DNA from: Chiayiivirga flava
GTDB taxonomy: Bacteria; Pseudomonadota; Gammaproteobacteria; Xanthomonadales; Xanthomonadaceae
NCBI RefSeq assembly: GCF_014202825.1
Contig: NZ_JACHHP010000001.1
Coordinates: forward strand, 248,001-312,000
DNA length: 64,000 nucleotides
Direction of reading: 5' to 3'
Both the position numbers and the translations under genes were made by a program. This document shows, piece after piece, positions 36,408 through 49,563 of this stretch. The notes below the pieces were generated by a model. The model saw nothing but the letters and a program-made list of their open reading frames with translations, was not told the DNA's origin and did no database searches. Position 1 is the first letter of the stretch. Every line of letters starts with the position of its first letter.

Positions 36408-38747
36408 TTAGGCCCTCGACACGTTCAGGATGGCGCCGGCGCCGGCGATGGGCGCGGTGGCGTCGTAGCCGGTTTCGATCCACGCGCCACCGCGCGGCAC
36501 GCGGGCGCTGGTTTCGATCGGCAGCGTGGCGGTGCCGCGGCCGTCGTCGACCTTGGCAAGTGCGCCGCTGGCCAGTTCACGTGCTGCGGCATCGTCCGGG
36601 TGCAGCACGATGCGGGCGCCACGCGTGAGCGTGTGCGCGTTGAGCGGCGCGGCGCGGCGCAGCACGGCGTCGGCGCGGTAGATGGCGGTGGTGGCGATGC
36701 GCTGGAGGCAGCCTTCGCTGGTGGTGGTGTCGCGCGACGCGAGACCGGTGCCGCTGGCGACGTCCTGCGGGATGCCGAGGCCGGCCTGCATGTCGGTGAA
36801 GTCAACGAAGTCGAAACCGGGTGCAGCGAGTTTTTCGCCGAGCGCACGCAGCACGCTCCAGCCGGCACGCGCTTCGCCCGGGGCCTTCACGGCGGGCGTG
36901 ACGCGCTGTGCATCGCCGAGGGCGTTGATCAGCGTGCCGTCGATTTCCGGCAGCAGGCCGATCGGCAGGATCACGTGGGCGACGCGCTTGAGCGCTTCGT
37001 CCGCGTAGGCCGCGAACGCGACAACCGTCGATTGCGCGAAGGCCTTGAGGCCGGCGGTGGAATCCGCGAGATCGTGCGCGGGGTCGACGCCGTAGAGCAC
37101 GTAGGCCTTGCGCGGCTGCGCCAGCATCGCCTGTGCATCGCGTGCAGTCGGCAGCACGCCGTTGCGTGCGAGGCCGATCGCGTTGGCGCCCTGCGGCAGC
37201 GCGTTGAGGCGTGCACCGGTGCTGTCGGCGATGTGCTGCGCGAGCGCGCGCAGCCACGAGGCCTGCGGGTGGTTCAGCGCGCTTTCGCCGAGGATGACGA
37301 CGGCGCTCGATGCATCGCGCAGCGAGGCGATCATCGCCTTGGCGAAATCGTCGGACTCGGCGCGGCCGAGCGCGTCGGCCATGCCGGCCGGCGGCGTGGC
37401 GGTGCCGCCCTCGCCTGCCGCGCGGGCCAGCGACAGCAGCGCGTCGACCATCGCGTTCGGCGTGACGATACGCTTCTGCGCCACCGGGTAGTTCAGGTCG
37501 AAGTCGATCGGATTGAGCGCGAAGACTTTGGCGCCGCGCGTCGCGGTCTTGCGGATGCGGTGGTTGAGCAGCGGTGCTTCATGCCGTGGGTTGCAGCCGA
37601 TCAGCAGCACGGCGCCGACGGTTTCGATCTCGGCCAGCGGCATCGCAAACGGCTGCGCGACGGGGGCGTCGGCGAAGTCCGCGGTGCGCAGGCGGTGGTC
37701 GAGGTTGCCGGTGCCGAGGTGCTTCGCGATGCGGGCGAGCAGCGCGCCTTCTTCGTTCGTCGTGGCAGGGTTGACCAGCATGCCGAGGTCGTCGCCTTTG
37801 TTGGCGGCGAGCAGTTCGGAGGTGCGCTTGAGCGCCTCATCCCAGCTGGCTTCGCGCCAGTTGGCACCGTCGCGCAGCATCGGCATCGCCACGCGATCGC
37901 TCGCGCGCAGGCCGGTGTGGGCATAACGATCGCGGTCCGAGAGCCACGCCTCGTTCACGGCTTCGTTGTCGCGCGGCACGCTGCGCAGGATTTCGCCGCG
38001 GCGCACATGGTGGTAGAGGTTGGAGCCGAGTGCGTCGTGGTAACCGATCGATTCCTTCGCGACCAGTTCCCAGGCGCGGGCGCGAAAACGGAACGGCTTG
38101 TTCGTCAGCGCGCCGACCGGGCACACGTCGATGATGTTGCCCGACAGCTCGCTGTCGATGTTCTTGCCGATGTAGGTGCCGATCGAGAGGTTCTCGCCGC
38201 GGCTCATGCCGCCGAGCTCGTAGGTGCCGGCGATCTCGGACACGAAGCGGACGCAACGCGTGCAGTGGATGCAGCGCGTCATGTCGGTGGCGACCAGCGG
38301 GCCGATGTTCTCGTCCGGCACCACGCGCTTGCTTTCGGTGAAGCGGCTGACAGAGCGGCCGTAGCCCATGGCCACGTCCTGCAGCTCGCACTCGCCGCCC
38401 TGGTCGCAGATTGGGCAGTCGAGCGGGTGGTTGATCAGCAGGAATTCCATGACGTTGCGCTGCGAGTCGAGCGCGCGCTTGGTCTGGGTGTAGACCTTCA
38501 TGCCTTCCATCACCGGCGTGGCGCAGGCGGGCATGGGTTTTGGCGCCTTTTCCACGTCGACGAGGCACATGCGGCAGTTGGCCGCGATCGGCAGCTTCTC
38601 GTGGTAGCAGAAGCGCGGGATCGGGATGCCGGCCTTGTCGGAGGCGTGGATGATCATCGAGCCTTTCGGCGCGGTCATCGCGACGCCGTCGATCTCGATG
38701 TTGACGTGGTCGGGGGGCGTGTTCGGGTTGATGGGCTGCGCGCTCAT
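36408..38747 (-). CDS. nuoG: NADH-quinone oxidoreductase subunit G
   Basis: This 779-aa subunit carries several Fe-S clusters. The N-terminal 2Fe-2S domain has [15 protein letters not shown] and a distal Cys in MPACATP. The His-Cys motif is [18 protein letters not shown], and 4Fe-4S motifs are CIHCTRC and CPVGALT. A molybdopterin-oxidoreductase-like C-terminal domain follows and shows no catalytic cofactor motif, as usual. Two exact 34-bp inverted repeats lie between this gene and nuoF. Confidence 0.97.
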   Translation of the reverse strand: MSAQPINPNTPPDHVNIEIDGVAMTAPKGSMIIHASDKAGIPIPRFCYHEKLPIAANCRMCLVDVEKAPKPMPACATPVMEGMKVYTQTKRALDSQRNVMEFLLINHPLDCPICDQGGECELQDVAMGYGRSVSRFTESKRVVPDENIGPLVATDMTRCIHCTRCVRFVSEIAGTYELGGMSRGENLSIGTYIGKNIDSELSGNIIDVCPVGALTNKPFRFRARAWELVAKESIGYHDALGSNLYHHVRRGEILRSVPRDNEAVNEAWLSDRDRYAHTGLRASDRVAMPMLRDGANWREASWDEALKRTSELLAANKGDDLGMLVNPATTNEEGALLARIAKHLGTGNLDHRLRTADFADAPVAQPFAMPLAEIETVGAVLLIGCNPRHEAPLLNHRIRKTATRGAKVFALNPIDFDLNYPVAQKRIVTPNAMVDALLSLARAAGEGGTATPPAGMADALGRAESDDFAKAMIASLRDASSAVVILGESALNHPQASWLRALAQHIADSTGARLNALPQGANAIGLARNGVLPTARDAQAMLAQPRKAYVLYGVDPAHDLADSTAGLKAFAQSTVVAFAAYADEALKRVAHVILPIGLLPEIDGTLINALGDAQRVTPAVKAPGEARAGWSVLRALGEKLAAPGFDFVDFTDMQAGLGIPQDVASGTGLASRDTTTSEGCLQRIATTAIYRADAVLRRAAPLNAHTLTRGARIVLHPDDAAARELASGALAKVDDGRGTATLPIETSARVPRGGAWIETGYDATAPIAGAGAILNVSRA

Positions 38748-38798
38748 GCGGCGGCTCCGGGTGCGGTGTGGCGGTGCGGCGCGTCAGCAAGGAGCCAA

Positions 38799-38832
38799 CG
38801 TCGCTGGGTCCCGGCGTTCGCCGGGACGACGG
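38799..38832. repeat. 34-bp repeat, left arm in the nuoF-nuoG gap
   Basis: Identical to 33859-33892. With 38883-38916 it forms a perfect 34-bp inverted repeat with a 50-bp spacer, so the nuoF-nuoG mRNA could fold into a very stable stem. Confidence 0.9.
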
Positions 38833-38882
38833 AGGGGAAATGACCGAGGGTCAGGCGGTCCGAGAACGTCGAATGAAAACGC

Positions 38883-38916
38883 CCGTCGTCCCGGCGAACG
38901 CCGGGACCCAGCGACG
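38883..38916. repeat. 34-bp repeat, right arm in the nuoF-nuoG gap
   Basis: Exact reverse complement of 38799-38832 and of 33859-33892. It ends 21 bp before the nuoF stop codon. Confidence 0.9.
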
Positions 38917-38937
38917 TTGTTTCGCCCTGAACGTCGA

Positions 38938-40287
38938 TCACGCCGCCACCCCCACCTGCGCATCAACGATCGAGCGCCCGTTGTTCACGTAGTACTCGAA
39001 CTCGTGCCAGAAGTGCCGCAGCATCCCCTGCACCGGCCACGCAGCGGCTTCACCGAACGCACAGATGGTGTGTCCTTCGATCTGGCCCGCGGCGGCCTTC
39101 AGCAGGTTGATGTCATCGAGCGTGGCCTTGCCATCGACGATGCGCGTCAGCACGCGGTACATCCAGCCGGTGCCTTCGCGGCAAGGCGTGCACTGGCCGC
39201 AGGATTCGGCGTAGTAGAAGCGGCTGATGCGCTGCGTCGCACGCACCATGCAGGTGGTTTCGTCCATCACGATGACGGCGCCGGAGCCGAGGCCCGAGCC
39301 CGCCTTCTGCAGCGAGTCGTAATCCATCGTGCAGGCCATCATCGTCTCGGCCGGCAGCACCGGCATCGACGAACCGCCGGGGATCACGGCCTTCAGCTTG
39401 TTGCCGTTGCGCACGCCGCCGGCCATCTGCAGCAGGTCCGCGAACGAGGTGCCGAGACGGATCTCGAAATTGCCCGGGTTGTTGACGTGGCCGGACACCG
39501 AAAACACCTTCGGGCCGCCGTTGTTGGGCTTGCCGAGGTTGAGGAACCACTCCGCGCCGTTGCGCAGGATCGCCGGCACGGACGCGTAGGTTTCGGTGTT
39601 GTTGATCGTCGTCGGCTTGCCGAACAGGCCAAAGTTGGCCGGGAACGGCGGCTTGAAGCGCGGCTGGCCCTTTTTGCCTTCCAGCGATTCCATCAGCGCG
39701 GTTTCTTCGCCGCAGATGTAGGCACCCGCGCCGAGCGCGTTGTGGATGTCGATGTCGATGCCGGAGCCGAGGATGTTCTTGCCGAGCCAGCCGTTGGCGT
39801 AGGCATCCTTCAGCGCCTGCTCAATGCGCTCGAACGGCTCATGGTGGAATTCGCCGCGCATGTAGTTGTACGCAACCGTCGAGCCGGTCGCGTAACACGC
39901 GATCGCGAGGCCTTCGATCACCGCATGCGGGTTGTAGCGCAGGATGTCGCGGTCCTTGCACGTGCCCGGTTCGGATTCGTCCGAGTTGCAGAGGATGTAC
40001 TTCTGGCCGGGCGCGGTGCGCGGCATGAAGCTCCACTTGAGCCCGGTCGGGAAGCCTGCACCGCCACGGCCGCGCAGGCCCGAGGCTTTCACCGCGTCGA
40101 TGATCGCGACCTGGTCGGTCTTCTCGGTGAGGATCTTGCGCAACGCCTGGTAACCGCCGGCCTTCAGGTAGCTGTCGTACGACCACGGCTGGTCGAAGTG
40201 CAGCGTGGTGAGGACCACGTTGTGGTCCTGCGGCATGGGGCCGACGGCGCCGCGCTGGTCGAGATAGGAGTGGTGACCGTGTGCCAT
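38938..40287 (-). CDS. nuoF: NADH-quinone oxidoreductase subunit F
   Basis: This 449-aa flavoprotein oxidises NADH. The FMN-binding [18 protein letters not shown]-site [19 protein letters not shown] and N3 cluster motif [13 protein letters not shown] are all present. The start [13 protein letters not shown] is the first plausible one after nuoE; upstream in-frame ATGs lie within nuoE. Spacing to nuoE is 17 bp. Confidence 0.98.
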   Translation of the reverse strand: MAHGHHSYLDQRGAVGPMPQDHNVVLTTLHFDQPWSYDSYLKAGGYQALRKILTEKTDQVAIIDAVKASGLRGRGGAGFPTGLKWSFMPRTAPGQKYILCNSDESEPGTCKDRDILRYNPHAVIEGLAIACYATGSTVAYNYMRGEFHHEPFERIEQALKDAYANGWLGKNILGSGIDIDIHNALGAGAYICGEETALMESLEGKKGQPRFKPPFPANFGLFGKPTTINNTETYASVPAILRNGAEWFLNLGKPNNGGPKVFSVSGHVNNPGNFEIRLGTSFADLLQMAGGVRNGNKLKAVIPGGSSMPVLPAETMMACTMDYDSLQKAGSGLGSGAVIVMDETTCMVRATQRISRFYYAESCGQCTPCREGTGWMYRVLTRIVDGKATLDDINLLKAAAGQIEGHTICAFGEAAAWPVQGMLRHFWHEFEYYVNNGRSIVDAQVGVAA

Positions 40288-40304
40288 GAGGTTTCTTCGG
40301 AATC

Positions 40305-40832
40305 CTACTTCAGCCCGTCGAGGATCTCGTCCACCTTCGCGGTGTCGAGCTTCTCGTGGTAATGACCGTTGACCACCATCATCGGCGCACCGGCACACGC
40401 GGCGAGGCATTCTTCCTCGCGCTTGAGGTAGATGCGGCCGTCGGCGGTGCTTTCTCCCAGCCTGGTGCCGAGCTTCTTCTCGCAGTAGCGCACGATGTCT
40501 TCGGCGCCGTTGAGCCAGCAGCTGATGTTGGTGCAGATCGCGACGTTGTTACGGCCCACCGGGCTGGTCTCGAACATCGAGTAGAACGTGGCCACTTCGT
40601 AGGCCCAGATCGGCGGGATGTCGAGGTACTTGGCCACCGCGGCGATGAGTTCGTCCGTCAGCCAGCCGCCGTTCGATTCCTGCGCGGCGAACAGGCCCTG
40701 AATAACGGCCGACCGCTTGCGATCGGGCGGGAACTTGGCCACCCAGTGGTCGAGGTGTTCGCGCACGTGCGCGGTGAGCACGACCATCGGGTCGACGTCT
40801 TTCACCGCTTCGAAATTGCCGGTGGCTTTCAT
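40305..40832 (-). CDS. nuoE: NADH-quinone oxidoreductase subunit E
   Basis: This 175-aa thioredoxin-fold subunit holds 2Fe-2S cluster N1a. Four ligand cysteines are seen as CTNISC and CLAAC (in [16 protein letters not shown]). The start [15 protein letters not shown] is preferred over an upstream ATG at 40916, whose extension is encoded by the ATTCG repeat. nuoD lies upstream after a 151-bp gap containing that repeat. Confidence 0.96.
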   Translation of the reverse strand: MKATGNFEAVKDVDPMVVLTAHVREHLDHWVAKFPPDRKRSAVIQGLFAAQESNGGWLTDELIAAVAKYLDIPPIWAYEVATFYSMFETSPVGRNNVAICTNISCWLNGAEDIVRYCEKKLGTRLGESTADGRIYLKREEECLAACAGAPMMVVNGHYHEKLDTAKVDEILDGLK

Positions 40833-40840
40833 ACGAAGAA

Positions 40841-40979
40841 CCGTGATTCGTGATTCGTGACTTGTGATTCGAAAGAGCCGGCGATCGCTGCTGTCGACGA
40901 CGTGCAGGATTCGCACGCAAAACGCTGACGCGACGCACGCCGCTTCAGCGAATCACAAGTCACGAATCCCGAATCCCGG
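40841..40979. repeat. ATTCG-type inverted repeat between nuoE and nuoD
   Basis: Left arm 40841-40871 (units of GTGATTCG and GTGACTTGTGATTCG) and right arm 40949-40979 pair almost perfectly over 31 bp around a 77-bp centre. It is the same family as 22850-22956. It is oriented so that transcript folding would give a long stem between nuoD and nuoE. Confidence 0.8.
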
Positions 40980-40983
40980 CTTC

Positions 40984-42237
40984 TCATCGGTCGATCTCCC
41001 CGAACACGACATCGTACGTGCCGATCATGGCCACGACGTCGGACAGCATGTGGCCGCGCACCACCGCGTCCATCGACGACAGATGCGCGAAGCCGGGGGC
41101 GCGCAGCTTCAGGCGGAACGGCTTGTTGGCGCCGTCGCTGACGATGTAGGCGCCGAATTCGCCCTTCGGCGCCTCGACCGCGGCATACACCTCGCCTTCC
41201 GGCACCACATACCCTTCGGTGAAGAGTTTGAAGTGGTGGATGAGCGCTTCCATGTCGTCCTTCATTTCCTCGCGGGACGGCGGAATCACCTTGTAGTTGT
41301 GCAGCGTGACCGGGCCTTTCAGCGTGCGCAGTTTGTCGACGCACTGCTTGATGATGCGCGTGGACTGGCGCATCTCTTCCACGCGCACGAGGTAGCGGTC
41401 ATAGCAGTCGCCGCCCACGCCGACGGGGATGTCGAAGTCGACTTCGGCGTATTTCGCGTACGGCTGCTTCTTGCGCAGGTCCCACGCGATGCCCGAGCCG
41501 CGCAGCATCGGGCCGGTCATGCCCCACGCCAGCGCCTTCTCCGGCGGGATCACGCCGATGCCGACGGTGCGCTGTTTCCAGATGCGGTTGTCGGTGAGCA
41601 GGGTCTCGTATTCGTCGATGCGGTGCGGGAAGTCCTGCGCGAAGGCGTCGAGGAAATCCAGCATCGAACCTTCACGCCATTCGTTGACGCGCTTGAGCTC
41701 CGCGCCCTTGCGCCACGGCGATTCCTTGTACTTGGGCATCACGTCCGGCAGGTCGCGATACACGCCGCCCGGACGGTAGTAGGTTGCGTGCATGCGCGCG
41801 CCCGACACCGCTTCGTAGCAGTCCATCAGCTCTTCGCGTTCGCGGAAGGCGTAGAGGAACATCGCCATCGCGCCCAGATCGAGGCCGTTGGTGCCGACCC
41901 ACATCAGGTGGTTGAGGATGCGCGTGATCTCGTCGAACATCGTGCGGATCCACAGCGCACGTTCCGGCGCCTCGATCCCGAGCAGGCGTTCGATGGCCAG
42001 CACGTAGGCGTGCTCGTTGCACATCATCGAGACGTAATCCAGGCGATCCATGTAGCCGATCGACTGGTTGAACGGCTTGCTCTCGGCCAGCTTCTCGGTG
42101 CCGCGATGCAGCAGGCCGATGTGCGGATCGGCGCGCTGCACGACCTCGCCGTCCATCTCCAGCACCAGGCGCAGCACGCCGTGCGCAGCGGGATGCTGCG
42201 GGCCGAAGTTCATCGTGTAGTTGCGGATTTCCTGCAT
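40984..42237 (-). CDS. nuoD: NADH-quinone oxidoreductase subunit D
   Basis: This 417-aa 49-kDa-type subunit forms part of the quinone site. It opens [20 protein letters not shown], with the loop His/Pro motif that lines the chamber, followed by EPHIG-like [14 protein letters not shown], and ends with the conserved VVFGEIDR. It lies 3 bp after nuoC, as is usual for separate C and D genes outside the enterics. Confidence 0.98.
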   Translation of the reverse strand: MQEIRNYTMNFGPQHPAAHGVLRLVLEMDGEVVQRADPHIGLLHRGTEKLAESKPFNQSIGYMDRLDYVSMMCNEHAYVLAIERLLGIEAPERALWIRTMFDEITRILNHLMWVGTNGLDLGAMAMFLYAFREREELMDCYEAVSGARMHATYYRPGGVYRDLPDVMPKYKESPWRKGAELKRVNEWREGSMLDFLDAFAQDFPHRIDEYETLLTDNRIWKQRTVGIGVIPPEKALAWGMTGPMLRGSGIAWDLRKKQPYAKYAEVDFDIPVGVGGDCYDRYLVRVEEMRQSTRIIKQCVDKLRTLKGPVTLHNYKVIPPSREEMKDDMEALIHHFKLFTEGYVVPEGEVYAAVEAPKGEFGAYIVSDGANKPFRLKLRAPGFAHLSSMDAVVRGHMLSDVVAMIGTYDVVFGEIDR

Positions 42238-42240
42238 GGC

Positions 42241-43011
42241 TTATTTTTCCACCGCCGCGGCGGGCGCGGACTCGGCGTTGTTGCCGGTGTTCTGCGTGAC
42301 GAGGCTCACGCGCTCGGCGCCGGCGGCCTGCATGCGCGAGTCGCTGCGCACCACGCGCGGCACCAGCACGCGCGGTTCGATCGAGACCGGCTCGTACACC
42401 ACGCGGCCCTTCTCGGCGTCGTAACGCACTTCGACGTTGCCGATCAGCGGGAAATCCTTGCGGAACGGATGGCCGACGAAACCGTAATCGGTGAGGATGC
42501 GGCGCAGGTCCGGATGGCCCTCGAAGACGATGCCGAACAGGTCGAAGGCCTCGCGCTCGAACCAGTTGGCCACCGGCCAGATGTCGACGAGCGAGGCGAT
42601 GACCGGAAGCGTTTCATCCGGGCAGAAGGCCTTGATGCGCACGCGGCGGTTATGGTGCACCGACAGCAGGTGCGCGACCGCGGCGAAGCGGTTGGCAATA
42701 CCGGCCGGACGCGGGCGATCGGCCCACTTGAAGCGGCCCGGGCCCTGCCCTTCGACGCCGCGCGAGAAACCTTCGCTCGACACGTCGTCGGTGTCCCACT
42801 CGTCGTCACCGTAGCTAAGGTAATCGACGCCGCTGATGTCGATCAGCTGATCGAAGCGGAACTCGGCGTCGTCGCGCAGCGTGCGCGCGACATCGAGCCA
42901 GGCCTCGGCCAGCACGACCAACGTGGTTTCGCCGCGATCCTCGCGCACCGTCGCCTTGCCCTCGAAGCGGGCGCGGAGGCGATCGGCGAAAGATTGGGCC
43001 TGCTCGGGCAT
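42241..43011 (-). CDS. nuoC: NADH-quinone oxidoreductase subunit C
   Basis: This 256-aa 30-kDa-type subunit is separate from NuoD. It has the signature [20 protein letters not shown] and FRKDFPL. A hydrophilic Ala-rich tail (about 235-256) is not conserved. It is located 37 bp after nuoB. Confidence 0.96.
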   Translation of the reverse strand: MPEQAQSFADRLRARFEGKATVREDRGETTLVVLAEAWLDVARTLRDDAEFRFDQLIDISGVDYLSYGDDEWDTDDVSSEGFSRGVEGQGPGRFKWADRPRPAGIANRFAAVAHLLSVHHNRRVRIKAFCPDETLPVIASLVDIWPVANWFEREAFDLFGIVFEGHPDLRRILTDYGFVGHPFRKDFPLIGNVEVRYDAEKGRVVYEPVSIEPRVLVPRVVRSDSRMQAAGAERVSLVTQNTGNNAESAPAAAVEK

Positions 43012-43048
43012 GGCGCGTGTGGGTCCTTGGATCGGTGGCGGTCGCGCG

Positions 43049-43591
43049 TCAGCGCGCGATGGTGTTGGTGCGGCGGATCTTCTTCTGCAGCTGCAGGATG
43101 CCGTGGATCAGCGCCTCGGCCGTCGGCGGGCAGCCCGGCACGTAGACATCCACCGGCACCACGCGATCGCAGCCGCGCACCACCGCGTACGAGTAGTGGT
43201 AATAGCCGCCGCCGTTGGCGCAGGAGCCCATCGAAATGACCCACTTCGGGTCCGGCATCTGGTCGTAGACCTTGCGCAGCGCCGGGGCCATCTTGTTGAC
43301 CAGGGTGCCGGCGACGATCATCACGTCGGACTGGCGCGGGCTCGGACGGAAGATCACGCCCATGCGGTCGAGGTCCAGGCGCGCGGCGCCGGCGTGCATC
43401 ATCTCGACCGCGCAGCAGGCAAGACCAAAAGTCATCGGCCACATCGAGCCGGTGCGGGCCCAGTTGACCAGCGTATCGACGGACGTGGTGACGAACCCGC
43501 GCTCGAGCAGCGGGTTGTCGCCCTCGGGGCGAAGAATGTCGTCGACGCGGCCGATCGGTTCGGGGTTGTGGAAGATCTGCGAGAGACTCAT
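43049..43591 (-). CDS. nuoB: NADH-quinone oxidoreductase subunit B
   Basis: This 180-aa subunit carries cluster N2, the last electron carrier before quinone. It shows the tandem Cys motif [12 protein letters not shown], the Cys in [11 protein letters not shown] and the Cys in [11 protein letters not shown]. The start [14 protein letters not shown] was chosen over an ATG at 43636 that lies within nuoA. The gap to nuoA is 4 bp. Confidence 0.98.
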   Translation of the reverse strand: MSLSQIFHNPEPIGRVDDILRPEGDNPLLERGFVTTSVDTLVNWARTGSMWPMTFGLACCAVEMMHAGAARLDLDRMGVIFRPSPRQSDVMIVAGTLVNKMAPALRKVYDQMPDPKWVISMGSCANGGGYYHYSYAVVRGCDRVVPVDVYVPGCPPTAEALIHGILQLQKKIRRTNTIAR

Positions 43592-43595
43592 CGGA

Positions 43596-43952
43596 TCACT
43601 CCCACTCCAGCGCGCCTTTTTTCCATTCGTAGGCAAATCCGATGGTCAGGATGCCGAGGAAGATCGCCATCGCCCAGATGGCCGTCGCGCCGATCTCCTG
43701 GAACACGACCGCCCACGGAAACAGGAAGGCGATTTCCAGGTCGAACACGATGAACAGGATGGCGATCAGGTAGTAGCGCACGTCGAACTTCATGCGCGCG
43801 TCCTCGAAAGCCTCGAAGCCGCATTCGTAGGGCGAGAGTTTCTCGGATTCGGGATTCTTGGGGCCGAGCAGCCAGCCGACGGTGAGCAGCACCACCGCGA
43901 TGCCGGTGGACACGATCAGGAACAGCAGGATCGGCAGATATTCGCCCAGCAC
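43596..43952 (-). CDS. nuoA: NADH-quinone oxidoreductase subunit A
   Basis: The protein has 118 aa from GTG 43952 (first residues (M)[14 protein letters not shown]), with GAGG about 10-14 nt upstream; the long frame to 44363 has no family support and runs through the leader. It has three helices, with the conserved [20 protein letters not shown] loop. It is the first gene of the operon. Confidence 0.95.
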   Translation of the reverse strand: MLGEYLPILLFLIVSTGIAVVLLTVGWLLGPKNPESEKLSPYECGFEAFEDARMKFDVRYYLIAILFIVFDLEIAFLFPWAVVFQEIGATAIWAMAIFLGILTIGFAYEWKKGALEWE

Positions 43953-44281
43953 GTCGTTCTCGCCTCGCTTCGCGGCCGCCGGTGCGACCCTGGAGTTGCT
44001 GCGGCGCGCCGGGTGGCGCGCATCGGTGTCGAGCGGGCGTCGTGCTCGCGCGTCGATGGCGGGCGTGTGTCGCGGCGTGGCGGCACCGTCTGCTGGCGAA
44101 ACGCGGTGGCCCGTTCCGGGGCCTGTGCGAAGCTTGCTCTGTGCGTTTGCCGACCGTGCTGCGATGCGCAACGCGAGCCGGAACGTGACAGCCAATTGTC
44201 GCATGCGCCTCTCGCGCGGAGCAACCGCAACGAGGGCGCAATCGTGCGATGTCGTGCGCGCGCGGCACAAATCCCGGGCAC
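43953..44281. other. nuo operon leader region
   Basis: This stretch of about 330 bp between the terminator after tRNA-Leu and nuoA has no convincing gene. A weak promoter candidate on the minus strand is TTGCTC (44219-44224), 18 bp, GACAAT (44195-44200), which would give a leader of nearly 240 nt. No riboswitch or recognisable operator was seen. Confidence 0.4.
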
Positions 44282-44306
44282 AAAAAAACCCGCGACGGGC
44301 GCGGGT
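44282..44306 (-). terminator. Intrinsic terminator after tRNA-Leu
   Basis: On the minus strand ACCCGCG-loop-CGCGGGT (44288-44306) is followed by seven T (44282-44288 as A on the plus strand). It separates the tpiA-secG-tRNA-Leu transcript from the nuo operon. Confidence 0.85.
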
Positions 44307-44353
44307 CGATTCGATCGGCCCGCGCATCGCATCCGATGCGCGAACCTCTGCGT

Positions 44354-44438
44354 TGGTGCCCAAGGGGGGACTCGAACCCCCACACCTTACGGCGCTACCA
44401 CCTCAAGGTAGTGCGTCTACCAATTCCGCCACCTGGGC
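44354..44438 (-). tRNA. tRNA-Leu (GAG)
   Basis: This 85-nt gene with a long variable arm is typical of leucine tRNA. The anticodon stem CTACC/GGTAG encloses the loop TTGAGGT, giving anticodon GAG. The acceptor GCCCAGG pairs with CTTGGGC (one G-T), and CCA is encoded. It sits between secG and nuoA, as in related genomes. Confidence 0.95.
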
Positions 44439-44491
44439 AGGTGTTGCTCATGCCGCCGCCGTGGCCGGCGGGGCGCGAAGTCTACGGCGAA

Positions 44492-44989
44492 TCAGCCGCC
44501 GTTGTCATCCTCGTTCTGCGGCGCGGCTTCGACGGCCGGCGCTGCCTGTTCGACCGGCGCGTCGCCGGTGGCGGGCGCTGCGGCATCGGTGGACGGAGCG
44601 ACGTCGACGGGCGCGGCCGGAACTTCGGCCGGCGTCGCGGCGGCACCGTTCGCCGCGGCGGGCGCAGGCGTCGCATCGCCGGCGGGAACCTCGGTCGCCG
44701 CGGGCGGCAGCGTGCCCATGATGCCCAGATCCTGCGTGCCGGCGGCCGAGCCCGCGGTCTTGTGCAGATAGACCGCCATGCCCAGGCTCAGGAGGAAGAA
44801 GATCGCAGCGAGGATCGCGGTGCTCTTGGAGAGGAAGTTCGAGGCGCCGCGCGCACCGAACACCGTGGCAGACGCACCCGCGCCGAAACCCGAACCCGCG
44901 GCGGCACCGGCGCCACGCTGCAGCAGGATCAGCACGATCATGGCCACGGCCACGAGGACGAACAACACATTGGCTAGCGTAAGAATCAT
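44492..44989 (-). CDS. secG: Preprotein translocase subunit SecG
   Basis: This 165-aa SecG stimulates protein export with SecYEG. Two helices are seen: MILTLANVLFVLVAVAMIVL and about residues 55-73, joined by the conserved loop GAGASATVFGARGASNFLSK. The C-terminal 85 residues are Ala/Pro/Glu-rich and low in complexity, common in this order. It lies 20 bp after tpiA and precedes tRNA-Leu. Confidence 0.95.
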   Translation of the reverse strand: MILTLANVLFVLVAVAMIVLILLQRGAGAAAGSGFGAGASATVFGARGASNFLSKSTAILAAIFFLLSLGMAVYLHKTAGSAAGTQDLGIMGTLPPAATEVPAGDATPAPAAANGAAATPAEVPAAPVDVAPSTDAAAPATGDAPVEQAAPAVEAAPQNEDDNGG

Positions 44990-45009
44990 GAGGCTCTTGC
45001 GACGTGCGC

Positions 45010-45768
<759 letters not shown>

Positions 45769-45823
45769 GGCGATTCCGTGGGTGCGGTATGGAGCGCGAG
45801 GATAGCGACGCGCGCCCGCAGCG

Positions 45824-46321
45824 TCACCTGCCGGAACGGTGCGCCGCCGTCGGATCCTGCGGCGGCGATGCCGCGTCGTCGCGCGCCTGCCGCGGGCGCG
45901 GCGGTGCGAGCACCTCGCCGTGCATCGCCGCCAGTCGCTCGAGCAGGCGGAACTGCGCGCGCCGCGGCACGTCCAGCGACTCCATCGCGTCGATGAGATT
46001 TTCCACCAGCGCATTGAAGTCCGCTTCGGTCAGGCCGCGCCCGGCGTGCGCCTCCGCCATCGAGGCTCCGCTGTAGACGCAGGGACCGCCGGCTTCCACG
46101 CAGATCAGTTCGACCAGTTTCTCGTGCAGCCGCACGATGTTCGCGTTGCGGAAATGGTGCGCGATGCGGCTGTCGTCGGACGTGCGCGACAACAGTTCGA
46201 GCGCGATCGCATCGACGCCGTCGCGGCCGCCGAGGTCCGCGTAGAGCGAACGCGGCGGCGTGGCGCAGCCCTGCGCGAGCAGCAGCACGAGCAACGGCGC
46301 GATGCGCGCGATCGATGCCAT
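45824..46321 (-). CDS. Group 1 truncated haemoglobin, lipoprotein form
   Basis: The 165-aa protein begins with a lipoprotein signal; the lipobox LAQGC gives Cys19. The globin domain (about 26-115) starts SLYADLGGRDGVDAIALELL and includes GGPCVYSGASMAEAHAGRG, with the proximal haem His92 in AHAGRGL. The E-helix region reads RIAHHFRNANIVRLHEKLVE. A Pro/Arg-rich tail follows. Group 1 truncated haemoglobins bind O2 or NO and are usually cytosolic, so an envelope-anchored one is uncommon. It lies 7 bp after the DUF3034 gene, so it should be co-transcribed with the cupredoxin/c-di-GMP genes. Haem binding is predicted from sequence only. Confidence 0.85.
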   Translation of the reverse strand: MASIARIAPLLVLLLAQGCATPPRSLYADLGGRDGVDAIALELLSRTSDDSRIAHHFRNANIVRLHEKLVELICVEAGGPCVYSGASMAEAHAGRGLTEADFNALVENLIDAMESLDVPRRAQFRLLERLAAMHGEVLAPPRPRQARDDAASPPQDPTAAHRSGR

Positions 46322-46328
46322 GCCGGCC

Positions 46329-47192
46329 TCAGTAGCTCAGCTGCACGGAAAGATAACCGCCGCGCTGGCGATCGAGCGTGGCGATGCTGCCCAGATCGGC
46401 CCAGGCCGCGACCACGGCGATCCGCTTGTTCGGAAACCATGCCACGAAGGCGTCGCGCCAGGCGTCCTCGCGCGCGAAGCCGAGGTTGTCGGGCTTCTCG
46501 CGATACTCGATGCCCAGTGCAAGCTCCGGCGCGAGCAGCACGGCCGCCGAGCCTTCGAACACCAGCGAGCGCCCGCCCTTGCGGTCGCCGCCGAAGCCGA
46601 GCAGGCCGATCTGGTTGGCGCGGGTCGACCGCAGCGTGCCGTTGAGCAACAGCGGATAGCCGCCGGCCGCGTCCAGCCAGAGTTTGGTCGCGCTGAGATA
46701 CATGTCGGTGCCGCTGCCATCGCGCGCGCCCACCGCGAGCGGCAGCGCATCGTCGCGCAGTCGTTTGTGCTGCACGCCGAGACTGATCTGCGGCATCGCG
46801 CTGTAGACCAGGTCGCCACCCAGCCGCAGCTTCGCGCCGACGATGTCCTGCTCCAGCGCCTCGTACGGCAGCGCGAGCCGGCGGCGCAGCTCGCCCAGAT
46901 CGAACCGCTGGCGCGCGAGCGACAGCTCGATCCGGTTGCGGAAGGTGTAGGCCACGCCGTAGCCGTTGAGGGCATAGTCGCCGCTGTCGACGCGGGTGAC
47001 GAAGGCGGTGCCGCCGCTTTCGTCGCGCGTGCCGTAGCCGGCGAGCACCGCCCACGGCACGATGCCGCCGCCGGCGCTGCCCTCCACCATCGTCGCGCCG
47101 CCGGTGGCCAGCAGGCGACCGTCGTCGGCACGTGCGGCGGCACTTGCGGCCAGCAGCAGCGCAACAGCGCAGACACGGCGGATGTCGATCAT
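46329..47192 (-). CDS. DUF3034 family outer-membrane-like protein
   Basis: The 287-aa protein has a signal peptide (RRVCAVALLLAASAAARA) and then a sequence dominated by alternating beta strands with many Gly and aromatic residues. It ends in a C-terminal strand LSVQLSY, typical of outer-membrane beta barrels. GAGGAG lies 5-6 nt before the ATG. I recognise it as DUF3034 from its N-terminal GGATMVEGSAGGGIVPWAVL and SGDYALNGYGVAYTFRNR pattern. Its function is unknown. It sits between the GGDEF-EAL gene (9 bp) and the globin gene (7 bp). Confidence 0.8.
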   Translation of the reverse strand: MIDIRRVCAVALLLAASAAARADDGRLLATGGATMVEGSAGGGIVPWAVLAGYGTRDESGGTAFVTRVDSGDYALNGYGVAYTFRNRIELSLARQRFDLGELRRRLALPYEALEQDIVGAKLRLGGDLVYSAMPQISLGVQHKRLRDDALPLAVGARDGSGTDMYLSATKLWLDAAGGYPLLLNGTLRSTRANQIGLLGFGGDRKGGRSLVFEGSAAVLLAPELALGIEYREKPDNLGFAREDAWRDAFVAWFPNKRIAVVAAWADLGSIATLDRQRGGYLSVQLSY

Positions 47193-47201
47193 GGATACTC
47201 C

Positions 47202-49556
<2,355 letters not shown>

Positions 49557-49563
49557 GGCCGCC

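Noticed and set aside
33787-38916. Insertion sequence in the nuo operon
   Set aside because: The repeats have no transposase or target duplication; they are short palindromic elements.
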